From Candidatus Obscuribacterales bacterium (GTDB taxonomy: Bacteria > Cyanobacteriota > Vampirovibrionia > Obscuribacterales > Obscuribacteraceae): a stretch of 64,000 nt of DNA. The translations under genes were made by a program, and so were the position numbers. The notes under the pieces were generated by a model that saw nothing but the letters and a program-made list of their open reading frames with translations, ran no database searches and had not been told where the DNA came from. The stretch spans positions 47,395-111,394 of the forward strand of contig JAIETF010000035.1 of assembly GCA_019745415.1 (NCBI GenBank). The letters are read 5' to 3'. This document shows positions 17,927 to 26,707 of the stretch, one piece after another (the stretch's first letter is position 1; every line of letters begins with the position of its first letter).

Positions 17927-18361
17927 CTAGAGGCTTTTGTATGCTCTTTTGATAGAAAGCGAAACGGATTCTCTAGTTTCGTAATCGATGGGTGGATTTA
18001 AGGGGTAGGACATGATGCCTCTGCCGACATAGCGTTTAGGCATATCTTCTTGCCGGGGAATAACGTGCATATGGAAATGGGGAACTGCTTCTGCCAGGCT
18101 GAAAGTGTAGACCCTCATTGGTTTAGTTGCCTGGCGCACTGCTTTGGTGGTTTTAGAGAGTAAATCGCCGAATTCGGCCGTCTCCTCAGGCTTAGCCATT
18201 GATAAGTCCAAAAAATGTCGCTTTGCTTCGATTATCAAGTAGCCGGCAATTTTAGTTTCGTCTGAATGTCTCACTCTAAAGTGTTCGGTCTCGAACAAGT
18301 AATAGCTGCTTTTGCCGGTTTCCTCCTTGGCTTTGCGGCAAATCTGACATGACTCTTCCAT
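17927..18361 (-). CDS. HIT family hydrolase
   Basis: A histidine-triad protein: the nucleotide-binding motif is HFHMHVIPR (His-phi-His-phi-His), preceded by the usual alpha/beta segments including YLIIEAKRHFLDLSMA. Members hydrolyse nucleotide phosphoramidates or dinucleoside polyphosphates. An N-terminal pair SCQICRK with a distant Cys could be the zinc site seen in Fhit-like or HinT-like proteins with CxxC. The frame is open to 18460, but the first 33 residues are not HIT-like and the ATG at 18361 has GGGG about 7 bases upstream, so I use that start (144 residues). It is divergent from 18478. Confidence 0.85.
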   Translation of the reverse strand: MEESCQICRKAKEETGKSSYYLFETEHFRVRHSDETKIAGYLIIEAKRHFLDLSMAKPEETAEFGDLLSKTTKAVRQATKPMRVYTFSLAEAVPHFHMHVIPRQEDMPKRYVGRGIMSYPLNPPIDYETRESVSLSIKRAYKSL

Positions 18362-18477
18362 ATAACCCCGCTGGTTTAAAACTCCATACAGTTTTGGAGC
18401 AATTATATAATTAGACCTGCCAACAACCAGATCATAGTGCAGATAGAACAAACAAAACAAAAAGCAGGTCTAGAGCG

Positions 18478-19875
18478 GTGTATCGAATTTTGATTTATGG
18501 ATTTTGGTTAGCCTTAGCCTGTCTGGCCTGCTTGGGCAATTGTCAGAAGGTTTATGCCTTCGAGATAATATCGCTTGAAAGCGATATAAAGGCTGACCAG
18601 CTCTCAAATTGTCTTGTTCATGAATCTTTCTCGGTTAAACAAGGAGCCGGTGACCGCTATTTTGAGCGAGTTATACCTCTCAGTCATGGCTGCGGCTTTC
18701 GTATAGTTTCAGTGAAAGTTGAAAAACGTCCCGCCTATTTTCAGCTCAAGCAAGAGAGCGGTCAGGTGGTTCTGCGCGTGGCTTTTTCAGGCGCTGGTGC
18801 CGCCGCCGAGAGACGGTCCACTAATTTGCCGGTCAGCTTCGAAATCGACTATGTGTTGCGGCATGCCCTAATAAACAGCCCTCAATCTAGTAAATTCCTC
18901 TATACGCTGCGGTCTTCCAAAGAGTGTACTGCTTTCAATAATGTTGCCGTAAGTTTGCACTTGCCTAAAGAACTCAGTCAAGGTTTAAGCTTCCACCAGG
19001 CAGAGGCTTTCGCCCTTAGCAATAGACCAGATGGGCAAAAAGACCAGCAGCAAAACCTAAAGAATCTTCGCTTCAGTGATGCAGAATTGGGCGGTACTCG
19101 CTTTGATAGAGGACCTGGCAAGTTGATCTATAGTTTTTCTGGCCTGCCTCATTCAAGATCTTCAGCGTCTTTAGATGAAGTCCATGTACTTTATGCTTTG
19201 CCTCCCGGCTTTATTAAAGATCCTAGTTTTTTGTCTCGGCTGGGTTACTTTGTTCTCGACTGGTATCCACTTTTCTTGCTGCCGCTTTCCACTCTCTTCG
19301 CCTTGCTTTCCTTTCGAAAATTTGGACCCTTACTTAAGTCTGAGCCTGCCATCATAGATGGTGACAGCCCTCTCTTGCAGGGGTATTCCGAGAAAGGTAC
19401 GGTCACTAAAGAAATGGTGCTTGATGAATTGCATTACCTATTTGAGAAGAGTGGATCAGATTCAGATAAGGTCGGTGGCAATGCATTCCATGATGGTTTG
19501 CTTGAAAAGATAGGCCGAAATGCAGGTGGAGTGGATTTATTTCAGGCCAGCTTGTCTAGTGTCGATTCCGATCAGATTGTTCGGTATATAGATCAAGAAG
19601 TGCTAGATCTTGCCGAGCGTCATGCTCTTGATGCAGGGCTCTATTTAGGCAGACCAGGCAGCTTTATCGGTGCTGCTTATTTGGTTGGCGGTATCCTACT
19701 TGTGTCAGGTCTTCTAGTTACTTCAAGCTTGGCCTATATGCCACTTGCGCCTCTCGGTCTGGGTGTTTCTGTATCAGGGCTGCTTATGCTCTTTATGGCT
19801 CGCTTCATGCCCGATCGTACTCTTTTAGGGGATGCCTTGCGTTTGCGCTATTTGGAAAAGTCTAGAAAGCCGTAA
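18478..19875 (+). CDS. DUF2207-like membrane protein
   Basis: A 465-residue protein with a signal peptide or first membrane segment (residues 5-28), a large beta-rich extracytoplasmic domain, a central membrane segment at about 260-280 (YPLFLLPLSTLFALLSF), a cytosolic stretch of about 120 residues, and a final pair of hydrophobic segments near 400-450. This order, and phrases such as FEIDYVLRHALINSPQSSKFLY and the LHLPKELS strand, resemble DUF2207 proteins, whose function is unknown. The start is GTG, with an AGGT 10 bases upstream. Assignment to DUF2207 is tentative; it could be another secreted beta-domain membrane protein. Confidence 0.6.
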   Translation: MYRILIYGFWLALACLACLGNCQKVYAFEIISLESDIKADQLSNCLVHESFSVKQGAGDRYFERVIPLSHGCGFRIVSVKVEKRPAYFQLKQESGQVVLRVAFSGAGAAAERRSTNLPVSFEIDYVLRHALINSPQSSKFLYTLRSSKECTAFNNVAVSLHLPKELSQGLSFHQAEAFALSNRPDGQKDQQQNLKNLRFSDAELGGTRFDRGPGKLIYSFSGLPHSRSSASLDEVHVLYALPPGFIKDPSFLSRLGYFVLDWYPLFLLPLSTLFALLSFRKFGPLLKSEPAIIDGDSPLLQGYSEKGTVTKEMVLDELHYLFEKSGSDSDKVGGNAFHDGLLEKIGRNAGGVDLFQASLSSVDSDQIVRYIDQEVLDLAERHALDAGLYLGRPGSFIGAAYLVGGILLVSGLLVTSSLAYMPLAPLGLGVSVSGLLMLFMARFMPDRTLLGDALRLRYLEKSRKP

Positions 19876-19898
19876 GTGCGAAAACAGTGAAGTATTAA

Positions 19899-19937
19899 AT
19901 GTCGAGCTTTTTGGAACAAAGAATAGTCTCTCGACAT
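19899..19937. other. Inverted repeat after the DUF2207-like gene
   Basis: ATGTCGAG at 19899-19906 is perfectly matched by CTCGACAT at 19930-19937, leaving a 23-base loop. It lies 24 bases past the stop of the upstream gene. There is no T-run after it, so it may be a weak terminator, a binding site or chance. Confidence 0.3.
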
Positions 19938-20126
19938 CTTTATCGGTCGTGACAATTATGCATTCGACAAAAATATATTTGCAAATCTAAAAAACAGGAC
20001 TGTCAAGTGGCATAAAATGGCTCAAACGTGGAAAATGGCCTATGTATGGAGTTGTCGGTCAATCCACTAGTTCCGATAAATTCAGTTTTTTTGTTTTCGG
20101 TAACGCTTATTTCGATTCGAGGTTAG

Positions 20127-21131
20127 ATGATGAGGATATTCAGAGCATTCAGAGCCGCGGCTCTTGTTTCTCTTCTTTCTTATCTGGCTATCTCGGTGCC
20201 TGTGAGAGCGATGGATACAGCCGGTGATGATGCCGGTCAGTTCGGGTCTATTACGGTTACCAAGCTGGCGAGAGAAGGCTTGAAAGCGGCTCAACGCCAA
20301 GACTGGCCCACTGCTGTACAACGCTATCAAAAGGCGGTCAGCCAGAATGTCAAAGCACCAGAGCTTTATTATGGACTGGTACAGGCTGCCGCTAAAGCCA
20401 ATAACTGGCACGAAGCCCTGTCGGCAATGGAGACTCTATTTAATGAAGAGCCCGCCGCCAAAGCCCATATGCAAGGCGACTATGGGCGAGCTTTAGCCGG
20501 TGTGGGTCGTTATGAAGAAGCTATACCGATTCTGAACAAGGCTCTTACCACCCTTGATGCAGACAATTCTTTCGTCAATGAAAAACTGACCGCCATGGCT
20601 ATCAAAATTGAAAAGCCGGGTGAAAAGCCTGATATCGATATGTCCAAAGTGAAGTACAGAGAAGTTACTGCTGTTGAGAAGATTCCCGAGCGCGACCTTG
20701 TTCATGCTGATGAGGTGTCGGAAAAGTCTAAGTACACACTCTCGTACGAAAACCTTTTCCACTATTCTGAGTTCATTGCTATTTGCACCTACAAGAAGTA
20801 CGAGAAAGAACGTGATATCGCCTTCTTTCGTCCGCCTATCGCCATCTTCCATATCGACGAAGTCTTGAAAGGACCGCCGCTGAACCCGACTTTGCCGATT
20901 CGTTATGAGTTTCATGACAAAGTCGGCACACCGGTCATGCCTAAAGGCTGGACTTTTGGACCAGATAAACTACCCGAGCCTGGTTCTAAGTGGATAATCT
21001 TCATTGAGAACGCCGTACCTAAACGCGGCGCCTTCGAAACCTATCACGGCAGCTATGGCAGACAGGAAGCCAATGACGAGAATCGCAACAAAATCTACAA
21101 GGTGATCGAAGATCACCGTGGTCAGCAGTAA
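20127..21131 (+). CDS. Exported TPR protein with conserved C-terminal domain
   Basis: A signal peptide (residues 1-28, ending VRAMDTA) is followed by about four TPR-like helices (residues 45-150; APELYYGLVQAAAKANNW, GRALAGVGRYEEAIPIL) and a C-terminal domain of about 120 residues. That domain reads FIAICTYKKYE, then IAIFHIDEVLKGPP, then GSKWIIFIENAVPKRG, and resembles the netrin-like/TIMP-type secreted beta barrels with an LKG strand and a G.kWIiFi strand; this is only a pattern match. A close paralogue lies at 21905. A second TPR gene follows after 12 bases. The two are probably one operon ended by the terminator at 21729. Confidence 0.72.
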   Translation: MMRIFRAFRAAALVSLLSYLAISVPVRAMDTAGDDAGQFGSITVTKLAREGLKAAQRQDWPTAVQRYQKAVSQNVKAPELYYGLVQAAAKANNWHEALSAMETLFNEEPAAKAHMQGDYGRALAGVGRYEEAIPILNKALTTLDADNSFVNEKLTAMAIKIEKPGEKPDIDMSKVKYREVTAVEKIPERDLVHADEVSEKSKYTLSYENLFHYSEFIAICTYKKYEKERDIAFFRPPIAIFHIDEVLKGPPLNPTLPIRYEFHDKVGTPVMPKGWTFGPDKLPEPGSKWIIFIENAVPKRGAFETYHGSYGRQEANDENRNKIYKVIEDHRGQQ

Positions 21132-21143
21132 GGAGCATAGTAA

Positions 21144-21683
21144 ATGAAACCGTTTTTTAAGACGACTGTCTTTTCTGTGGCCTGTCTGTCGCTGGTCTTC
21201 ACTGCTTCAGCCGCTCGTGCCGAAGGTCCGACCGAGCGTAAAGTAGCAATCTATAAGAGCTTGCTCGATTGCTATCAAAAGCTTGGCCGTGCCAAGGAAG
21301 TTTCTTCCACTTTCGCCACTTTGACGGCCTTGCAGCCTAATGATGCCGTATTGCAATACAATTACGGTTATCATCTCTATACTGCCGGTAACACCGCCGG
21401 TGCCATAGCGCGCTATCGCAAGGCTTCACAGTTAGACCCGGCCAATGGCGACTATCACGGTAATCTTGCCAATTTGCTCATGCAGACTAAAGATTACAAT
21501 GGTGCTCTTCTCGAGTACGGTAGAGCCGGTGAAAGATTCCGTCCACAGTTCGATAATCTTCAGAAGTATGTGGCGCAATTGCAACAGCAGAAGCAATATC
21601 AGCAGATGCTGCAACAGCAGAACAAGGCTAAGAAACCGGCTGCGGCACCGACCAAGAAGAGCAGTGATGATGACGATGAGTAA
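21144..21683 (+). CDS. Exported TPR protein
   Basis: A 179-residue protein with a signal peptide (residues 1-26, ending ASAARA) and three TPR units between about 30 and 130 (LLDCYQKLGRAKEVSSTF; LQYNYGYHLYTAGNTAGAI; YHGNLANLLMQTKDYNGALLEY). The tail is Gln- and Lys-rich and ends in an acidic stretch. A GGAG lies about 9 bases before the ATG. TPR proteins of this kind bind other proteins in the periplasm; the partner is not known. Its 3' end is followed 46 bases later by a strong terminator. Confidence 0.75.
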   Translation: MKPFFKTTVFSVACLSLVFTASAARAEGPTERKVAIYKSLLDCYQKLGRAKEVSSTFATLTALQPNDAVLQYNYGYHLYTAGNTAGAIARYRKASQLDPANGDYHGNLANLLMQTKDYNGALLEYGRAGERFRPQFDNLQKYVAQLQQQKQYQQMLQQQNKAKKPAAAPTKKSSDDDDE

Positions 21684-21728
21684 AGATAGTCTGGTATCGC
21701 CCTAGGCGACCTTTCAGATTCTTGCTAG

Positions 21729-21770
21729 AACAAGAGAAGGAGTTTCTGCACTCCTTCTCTTGTTTTTTTT
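21729..21770 (+). terminator. Strong intrinsic terminator
   Basis: A perfect 15-base-pair stem (21729-21743 pairing with 21750-21764) with a 6-base loop is followed directly by an unbroken T-run to 21770. It ends the operon of the two TPR genes at 20127 and 21144. Confidence 0.95.
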
Positions 21771-21904
21771 GCCCAGATATATGAGGCTTGCTTTTATTTG
21801 TTTGAAGTAGCTCGGGAGGTCCGCCTCCTGAGTTCGGTTATCTAGATTTGAGGGCAGATTTGGAATTTGCTCTTTTGTTTCATTTCTTCTTTGGGGGCGT
21901 AAAT

Positions 21905-22897
21905 ATGCAGAATTCTAAGATAGCGTCTGCTATCTCTCTTTCGTGCGTCTTCCTTTTTTCTTGTACATCTGTCTCGGCGGCAGACTATAGCCCTGATGAT
22001 GCCGGTCTTTTTGGCTCCATTACAGTCACTAAGCTGGCGCGTGATGCTCTAAAGTCGTTTGAGCGGCAGGATTTTACTGCTTCTTGCAAGAGCTATAGCA
22101 TGGCTATAAATCAGGCTTCGGCTTCGGTCGATCTTAATTGGGGTCTCTTGCAGGCTGCCTACAAGGCCGGTAATTGGCAGGAAGTTAAAGCTGCAGTTTC
22201 GGCCTTGTCGCAGGCTGAACCTGAATCAAAAGTGCATTTGCAATCATATTATGGACAGGCCTTGGCCCAGTCTGGACAGTATGAGGAAGCCTTGCCTTAC
22301 TTGCGCCAAGGTCTTAATTCGGTAGACTCTGATCTTCAATTTGTCTCTTCAAAGATAGCTGCGCTCTCTACCAAAATTAGAACGCCGGCTCCAAAGAAAG
22401 ACCTGCCTCCGCCTGTTTACATAGATAAAGATGCACCTGTAAAAGTAATTGCCCCACCAAAGATACACGCCTCTGATGTCGGCACTACTTCAAGCTATGC
22501 CCTCACCTATGGCAATCTCGAGCATAGCAGCGAGTTCATCGCTATTTGTACATACAAGAAGTATGAGCTAGAAAATGACATTACCTATTTCAGACCACCG
22601 ATCGCTCTTTTCCATATTGACGAAATTCTCAAAGGTCCGCCCTTATCAGCCACCTTGCCGATACGCTTTGAATTTCATGAGAAGATAGCCGGTAGTGAGA
22701 AACAACCACCAGGGTGGACATTTAGCTCTGACAAAATGCCTGCACTCGGTTCGAAATGGCTGATCTTCATTGAGAATGCCGTGCCTAAGCGAGGTGCTTT
22801 CGACACCTATCACGGCAGTTATGGCAGGCAACCTGCCACAGAAGAAAATCGCAATCTAATCTATCGCATCTTAGAAGAAAGAAGAGGGCAGCAATAA
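21905..22897 (+). CDS. Exported TPR protein, paralogue of 20127
   Basis: This is a paralogue of the protein at 20127, with the same layout: signal peptide with a lipobox-like FLFSC at about residue 20, the conserved DDAGLFGSITVTKLARDALK segment, TPR helices, and the same C-terminal domain (SEFIAICTYKKYE, FHIDEILKGPP, SKWLIFIENAVPKRGAF, YHGSYGRQ). The C-terminal domain is more conserved between the two than the TPR part. The open frame extends to a TTG at 21848, but the ATG at 21905 has a GGGGG eight bases upstream and begins the signal sequence, so I start there. It is transcribed separately, after the terminator at 21729. The C of FLFSC could be a lipoprotein attachment site, though the box is imperfect. 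Confidence 0.7.
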   Translation: MQNSKIASAISLSCVFLFSCTSVSAADYSPDDAGLFGSITVTKLARDALKSFERQDFTASCKSYSMAINQASASVDLNWGLLQAAYKAGNWQEVKAAVSALSQAEPESKVHLQSYYGQALAQSGQYEEALPYLRQGLNSVDSDLQFVSSKIAALSTKIRTPAPKKDLPPPVYIDKDAPVKVIAPPKIHASDVGTTSSYALTYGNLEHSSEFIAICTYKKYELENDITYFRPPIALFHIDEILKGPPLSATLPIRFEFHEKIAGSEKQPPGWTFSSDKMPALGSKWLIFIENAVPKRGAFDTYHGSYGRQPATEENRNLIYRILEERRGQQ

Positions 22898-22913
22898 AGC
22901 TAAATCAATTAGA

Positions 22914-25007
22914 TTAGCGGGCGGAGGCACCTTCAGTGGTGCCTTCCTTCTTCTCTTCTATATTTTCTTCGTCGTCGATGACAATCTGATTTCGTCCGCG
23001 TTTTTTAGCCATATAGAGTCTGGCATCGGCAACTTTCACGAGTTCAAAGACTGAGTTGCCATCGAGCGGATACTCGGCGATGCCGCCTGAAAAACTGTTG
23101 CAGAACTCTTCGCCTTTGTCGCCGGTGAAAGTAATCTGTCTGAACTCTTCCAAAACTCTGTGCACTGCTAAATGCATGGTGGCTTTTGTTTCTCTTCTAA
23201 AGGCCAACATAAATTCTTCTCCGCCCCAGCGTCCACGTAGATCGTCTACACGAAAACGGCGAGAAAGCAGTTGTCCAAGCCCAGCCAGCACTTTATCACC
23301 GGCAAGGTGTCCGTAAGTGTCATTTACTTTTTTGAAATGATCTACGTCAAGTAGACAGATGGCAAAAGTTGTTTTCAATCTCTGAGCTTCTGCCAGTATG
23401 GCGCCAAGTTGTTCCGAGAAGGCGCGGCGCAGCAAGAGTCCGGTGGTTGTATCTTTGTCGGAGCGGTCTTTGAGCATGCGCGAGCGGTCAAGACGCACTT
23501 TTACCCTGGTCAAAAGTTCTTCGTTGACCACAGGCTTTGGCAGATAGTCGTCGCCACCGGAGCGAAAGGCTTCTAGGCGTGCTTCTACTCCGGTCTGTCC
23601 AGTTAAGAAGATAATGGGCAGGTCTTGCCAGCGGGGAATTTGTCTGAGCATGCGGCAGACTTCAAAGCCAGTCACTCCCGGCATCATCACGTCTAAGAGT
23701 AAGAGTTCGGGTGGATACTCTTGCATGGTGTCGAGAATTTTGGAGGGATCGTTGAGGATGCGCACAATCATGCCTTCATTGCGCAGCACCAGGGCGACTG
23801 TATTGCAAAAGAATTCGTCGTCGTCGCAGATGAGTATGCGGGGGCGGCCGCCCTGTCTAATGTTGACTAAGTGTTGTACGGCTTTTTCCAGGGCATCTGA
23901 AGCAATCGGCTTATCTAGATAAAGTGAAGCCCCGGCATGGGCTGCTTCCACCATATTCTTGACCAGTGCCTGACCCGAAACGAAAGCTAGGGGAAGGTTT
24001 TCATAACCAGGCAGTTCTCTGAGTTGGCGCGCCAGACCAAAACATTGCTCCGGCTTTTCAGGCAAAACGTTAATCAGAGCAGCATCAAGAGGATAGACTA
24101 CAGCTTGTTCCAGAGCTTCTTTCAGCCCGGCGGCTCTGACAATTTCAACCAGCCTTTGCTTACCGAGCTCGGAAACTATATCTAAAAATCCCCGGTCTTC
24201 ATCAACGACCAAGATGCGAGTCATGGCTGGATTATGCACCGCTTGTTGCGGCTTGATACCGGAACTGGCTACTGCCTCGTTTATTTCCTGGCATTCCGAA
24301 TCTCCGGCTTCTTTCACTTCTAAGAGTTTTCTATCAACTTCCGACCAAATTATGAGCTGCTCGTCCCTCGGTTTACTGCTTACCTCGGCCGCGGCATCCT
24401 CGATATAGGCCATCAACTCCGAAACTTTTCTGAAGCCCAATGATCCGCCTGTGCCCTTGATTTTATGCGCCAGTCCGCGAACCTCTTGGGTGAGTTCGGC
24501 ATTACTAGGGTCGTTCTTAGCTTTCTGTATTGCTTCTGCCAGTTCCATGATTCTATTGGGCAGCACTCTGGCGTACTTTGTCACCAACGCCAGAAACATA
24601 GTCTCAAAGTCTTTCATCTTCTGAGCAGCCGCTTCCGATTTGTCATCGTCCAGGGTGCGATCTACCTGGGCTCCGAAAATATAGGGAATGAGCGGTTTGT
24701 GCACAGAAAGCGAGACTGAGTGGTCGGCAGTGAGCTTGTTTTTCAAACCTTCCATATAGTTTGCCGATGAGCCGACGAGAACCAGTTTGGCTGTCATGCC
24801 GGCCCTGCGTTTTTCTAATAGCCATGGCAGTTCGCCCCCTTCACTGAGTGGGCTGCCGACAATTACCATATCGGCGGTTTTGATTTTCTCGTCTGCTTCT
24901 TTTAGATTACTACACGGCAGAGCCTTATGCCCTCGTCCTTCCAAAACTGAAGCGACCAGTTTCAAAAAGTGCTGGTCACTGTCGATAAGTACGATTTGCT
25001 TTCCCAT
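22914..25007 (-). CDS. Multi-receiver Hpt-GGDEF diguanylate cyclase
   Basis: A cytosolic signalling protein that probably makes cyclic di-GMP. Order: a receiver-like domain (about 1-115), an Hpt domain with the phosphorylatable His in LAHKIKGTGGSLGF (His181), a second receiver-like domain (from about 264), a third receiver (from about 390), and a C-terminal GGDEF domain. The third receiver has the phosphoacceptor in LLLLDVMMPG; the first and second have Gly (ADMVIVGSPL) and Asn (ALINVLPE) at that place, so they look unable to accept phosphate. The active site is RWGGEEF, with a RVDD inhibitory site in front. No histidine kinase lies beside it. It is PleD-like in plan. Confidence 0.9.
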   Translation of the reverse strand: MGKQIVLIDSDQHFLKLVASVLEGRGHKALPCSNLKEADEKIKTADMVIVGSPLSEGGELPWLLEKRRAGMTAKLVLVGSSANYMEGLKNKLTADHSVSLSVHKPLIPYIFGAQVDRTLDDDKSEAAAQKMKDFETMFLALVTKYARVLPNRIMELAEAIQKAKNDPSNAELTQEVRGLAHKIKGTGGSLGFRKVSELMAYIEDAAAEVSSKPRDEQLIIWSEVDRKLLEVKEAGDSECQEINEAVASSGIKPQQAVHNPAMTRILVVDEDRGFLDIVSELGKQRLVEIVRAAGLKEALEQAVVYPLDAALINVLPEKPEQCFGLARQLRELPGYENLPLAFVSGQALVKNMVEAAHAGASLYLDKPIASDALEKAVQHLVNIRQGGRPRILICDDDEFFCNTVALVLRNEGMIVRILNDPSKILDTMQEYPPELLLLDVMMPGVTGFEVCRMLRQIPRWQDLPIIFLTGQTGVEARLEAFRSGGDDYLPKPVVNEELLTRVKVRLDRSRMLKDRSDKDTTTGLLLRRAFSEQLGAILAEAQRLKTTFAICLLDVDHFKKVNDTYGHLAGDKVLAGLGQLLSRRFRVDDLRGRWGGEEFMLAFRRETKATMHLAVHRVLEEFRQITFTGDKGEEFCNSFSGGIAEYPLDGNSVFELVKVADARLYMAKKRGRNQIVIDDEENIEEKKEGTTEGASAR

Positions 25008-25035
25008 CTATCCGCCTGCTTTTCTAAAGGACGAT

Positions 25036-26646
25036 TTATAGTGGCAGATCAGTCCTGAGTTTACGGGGATTCTGCCAGCCCATTTCATCCAAAGCTTCAT
25101 CAAAACCAACTCTCATGCGCTCGCAATAATTGAGTGCCATGATTACCTGTTCGATCTTCATCAGACCTTCTCTGATCAAAGGCAAACTCATAAGAGCTGC
25201 ATCTATTGTCTTTCTATGTACTTTGCCTGCTGCCTCTAAGATTTGTACAACATCACCGCCGTGTTTTTTGCGCACATTCAAGGCTGTGGTCAGATCGTTT
25301 TCGGTGAGAATTTGAGCTTTCTGCAAAAGGTCGAAGGCCCCTTTCAAGTCTTTCTGTCCGCCCGATTGGGCTTGACCCGGTGCCGCACTTGAGCTGGAAC
25401 TCGAACTTGAACTAGCACTCGAAGGGCTTACGGCTTGTTTAGTTGCCTGGGCCAGTCCAGCTGGTTTTTCCAAGTCGCCTTTGGTCAAGTATTGATCAAT
25501 ACTGCCGCCCATGGCGTGCAGACGCTTCAAAACATCAGGAGCCTTTTCCGGTGTCAACTTTTCGTCTCTAACTAATTCCTGCAATTTGAGAGCGGCTTCC
25601 AATGTCGGTTCAGAGATCAGTCCGGCCTCTCTCAAGAGCGTTCCCAACAAGACATTAGCTCGCTTATCGATGAGGTGATAGTCGAGCGGAATTTTTGGTT
25701 CTTGCAGACCACCAGACATCGGTGTGGCTACCGGTGTGGACACTGGTGTGTACATTGATTGCTGCGGGTACATGGGCTGAGCCGGCATCTGCTGCTGCAT
25801 CGGCGCCATTGGCTGGGCTGGATATGGTGGATACTGGGCCGGATAACCGCCCATCATTTCAGGCGGATACATACCCTGCTGCATCGGCTGTGGATAGCCG
25901 GGATGACCTTGTGGAAATTGACCTTGGGGATACTGCACTGGGTAGCCTGGATGGGGCGGCATCGGTTGTCCCATAGATGGCGGCATTGGCTGCTGCATAG
26001 GCTGCTGCATTGGCTGCGGCATAGATTGAGGCATAGAGCCGGCAGGCTGAACCGGTGGCAGGTTGGTCTGTGAAGCAGTCGGGTTAAGTCCACCAAGCCC
26101 GCCAAGACCGCCGCCAAGTCCACCGCCCAGACCACCAAGACCGCCGCCTAATCCACCGCCCAGACCGCCTAAACCGCCGCCCAGACTAGGTGCAGCCGCC
26201 GGGGCTGCCGGGCTATTGAACTTTTCTATATCGGCTACTTTAGGAGCTTCCGGTTGCTTCACCTTAAGTTCCTCGGGGATCTCAGAGGCGCCGCTGCCCG
26301 CCGACATTGAGAGAATGTCGTACATAAACTCTAGATCTTGGGCTGCGAAAGGTTGAGTCCATACCACTTTTGAAGTCCCCTCCGACTCTTCGTAAAGAGT
26401 CCAGACCGGGTCTTTCAGGGTTTCGTCCCATTGAACAGTGATCACAAAGCCTTTGCGGTCATTCTGGGTCCATGGCATCTCAATGAGTGTGCCCCGCTTT
26501 GACTGCGCTTCTTCAAGCAAGACACGCACTTTAGACATTGAAGGACAAGAAGATTCCACCGGCAATCTAAGCCGACGTGGTCCTCCTGCCGGATTTTCAC
26601 CTGCTCCTGAGCCCGATCCCTGTCTGTTCGGCGGTAGTCTGTTCAT
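25036..26646 (-). CDS. MshEN-like repeat protein with Gly/Pro/Gln-rich linker
   Basis: A 536-residue protein in three parts. Residues 37-115 form a small domain (VRVLLEEAQSKRGTLIEMPW; WTLYEESEGTSKVVW; LEFMYDILS) shared with the protein at 30366. Residues 150-320 are low complexity: a Gly/Leu tract at 155-187, then a Pro/Met/Gln/Tyr-rich stretch. The C-terminal 210 residues carry MshEN-like repeats (LLGTLLREAGLISEPTLEAA; LLQKAQILTENDLTTALNVR; CERMRVGFDEALDEMGW). The ATG has AGAGG five bases upstream. It lies 28 bases after the start of the diguanylate cyclase gene, on the same strand. If the repeats bind c-di-GMP as GspE-type MshEN domains do, the neighbour would be meaningful; that is inference. 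Confidence 0.65.
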   Translation of the reverse strand: MNRLPPNRQGSGSGAGENPAGGPRRLRLPVESSCPSMSKVRVLLEEAQSKRGTLIEMPWTQNDRKGFVITVQWDETLKDPVWTLYEESEGTSKVVWTQPFAAQDLEFMYDILSMSAGSGASEIPEELKVKQPEAPKVADIEKFNSPAAPAAAPSLGGGLGGLGGGLGGGLGGLGGGLGGGLGGLGGLNPTASQTNLPPVQPAGSMPQSMPQPMQQPMQQPMPPSMGQPMPPHPGYPVQYPQGQFPQGHPGYPQPMQQGMYPPEMMGGYPAQYPPYPAQPMAPMQQQMPAQPMYPQQSMYTPVSTPVATPMSGGLQEPKIPLDYHLIDKRANVLLGTLLREAGLISEPTLEAALKLQELVRDEKLTPEKAPDVLKRLHAMGGSIDQYLTKGDLEKPAGLAQATKQAVSPSSASSSSSSSSSAAPGQAQSGGQKDLKGAFDLLQKAQILTENDLTTALNVRKKHGGDVVQILEAAGKVHRKTIDAALMSLPLIREGLMKIEQVIMALNYCERMRVGFDEALDEMGWQNPRKLRTDLPL

Positions 26647-26707
26647 CGCTGCCTCTCTGTGGTTCCTTTTTAGATCTTATTCCACCTTATTCGCCAGTTT
26701 ATAAACC

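Noticed and set aside
22919..22952. 9-bp hairpin at the end of the TPR gene at 21905
   Set aside because: The stem lies inside the coding end of the diguanylate cyclase gene and has no T-run in either direction, so it is not called a terminator.
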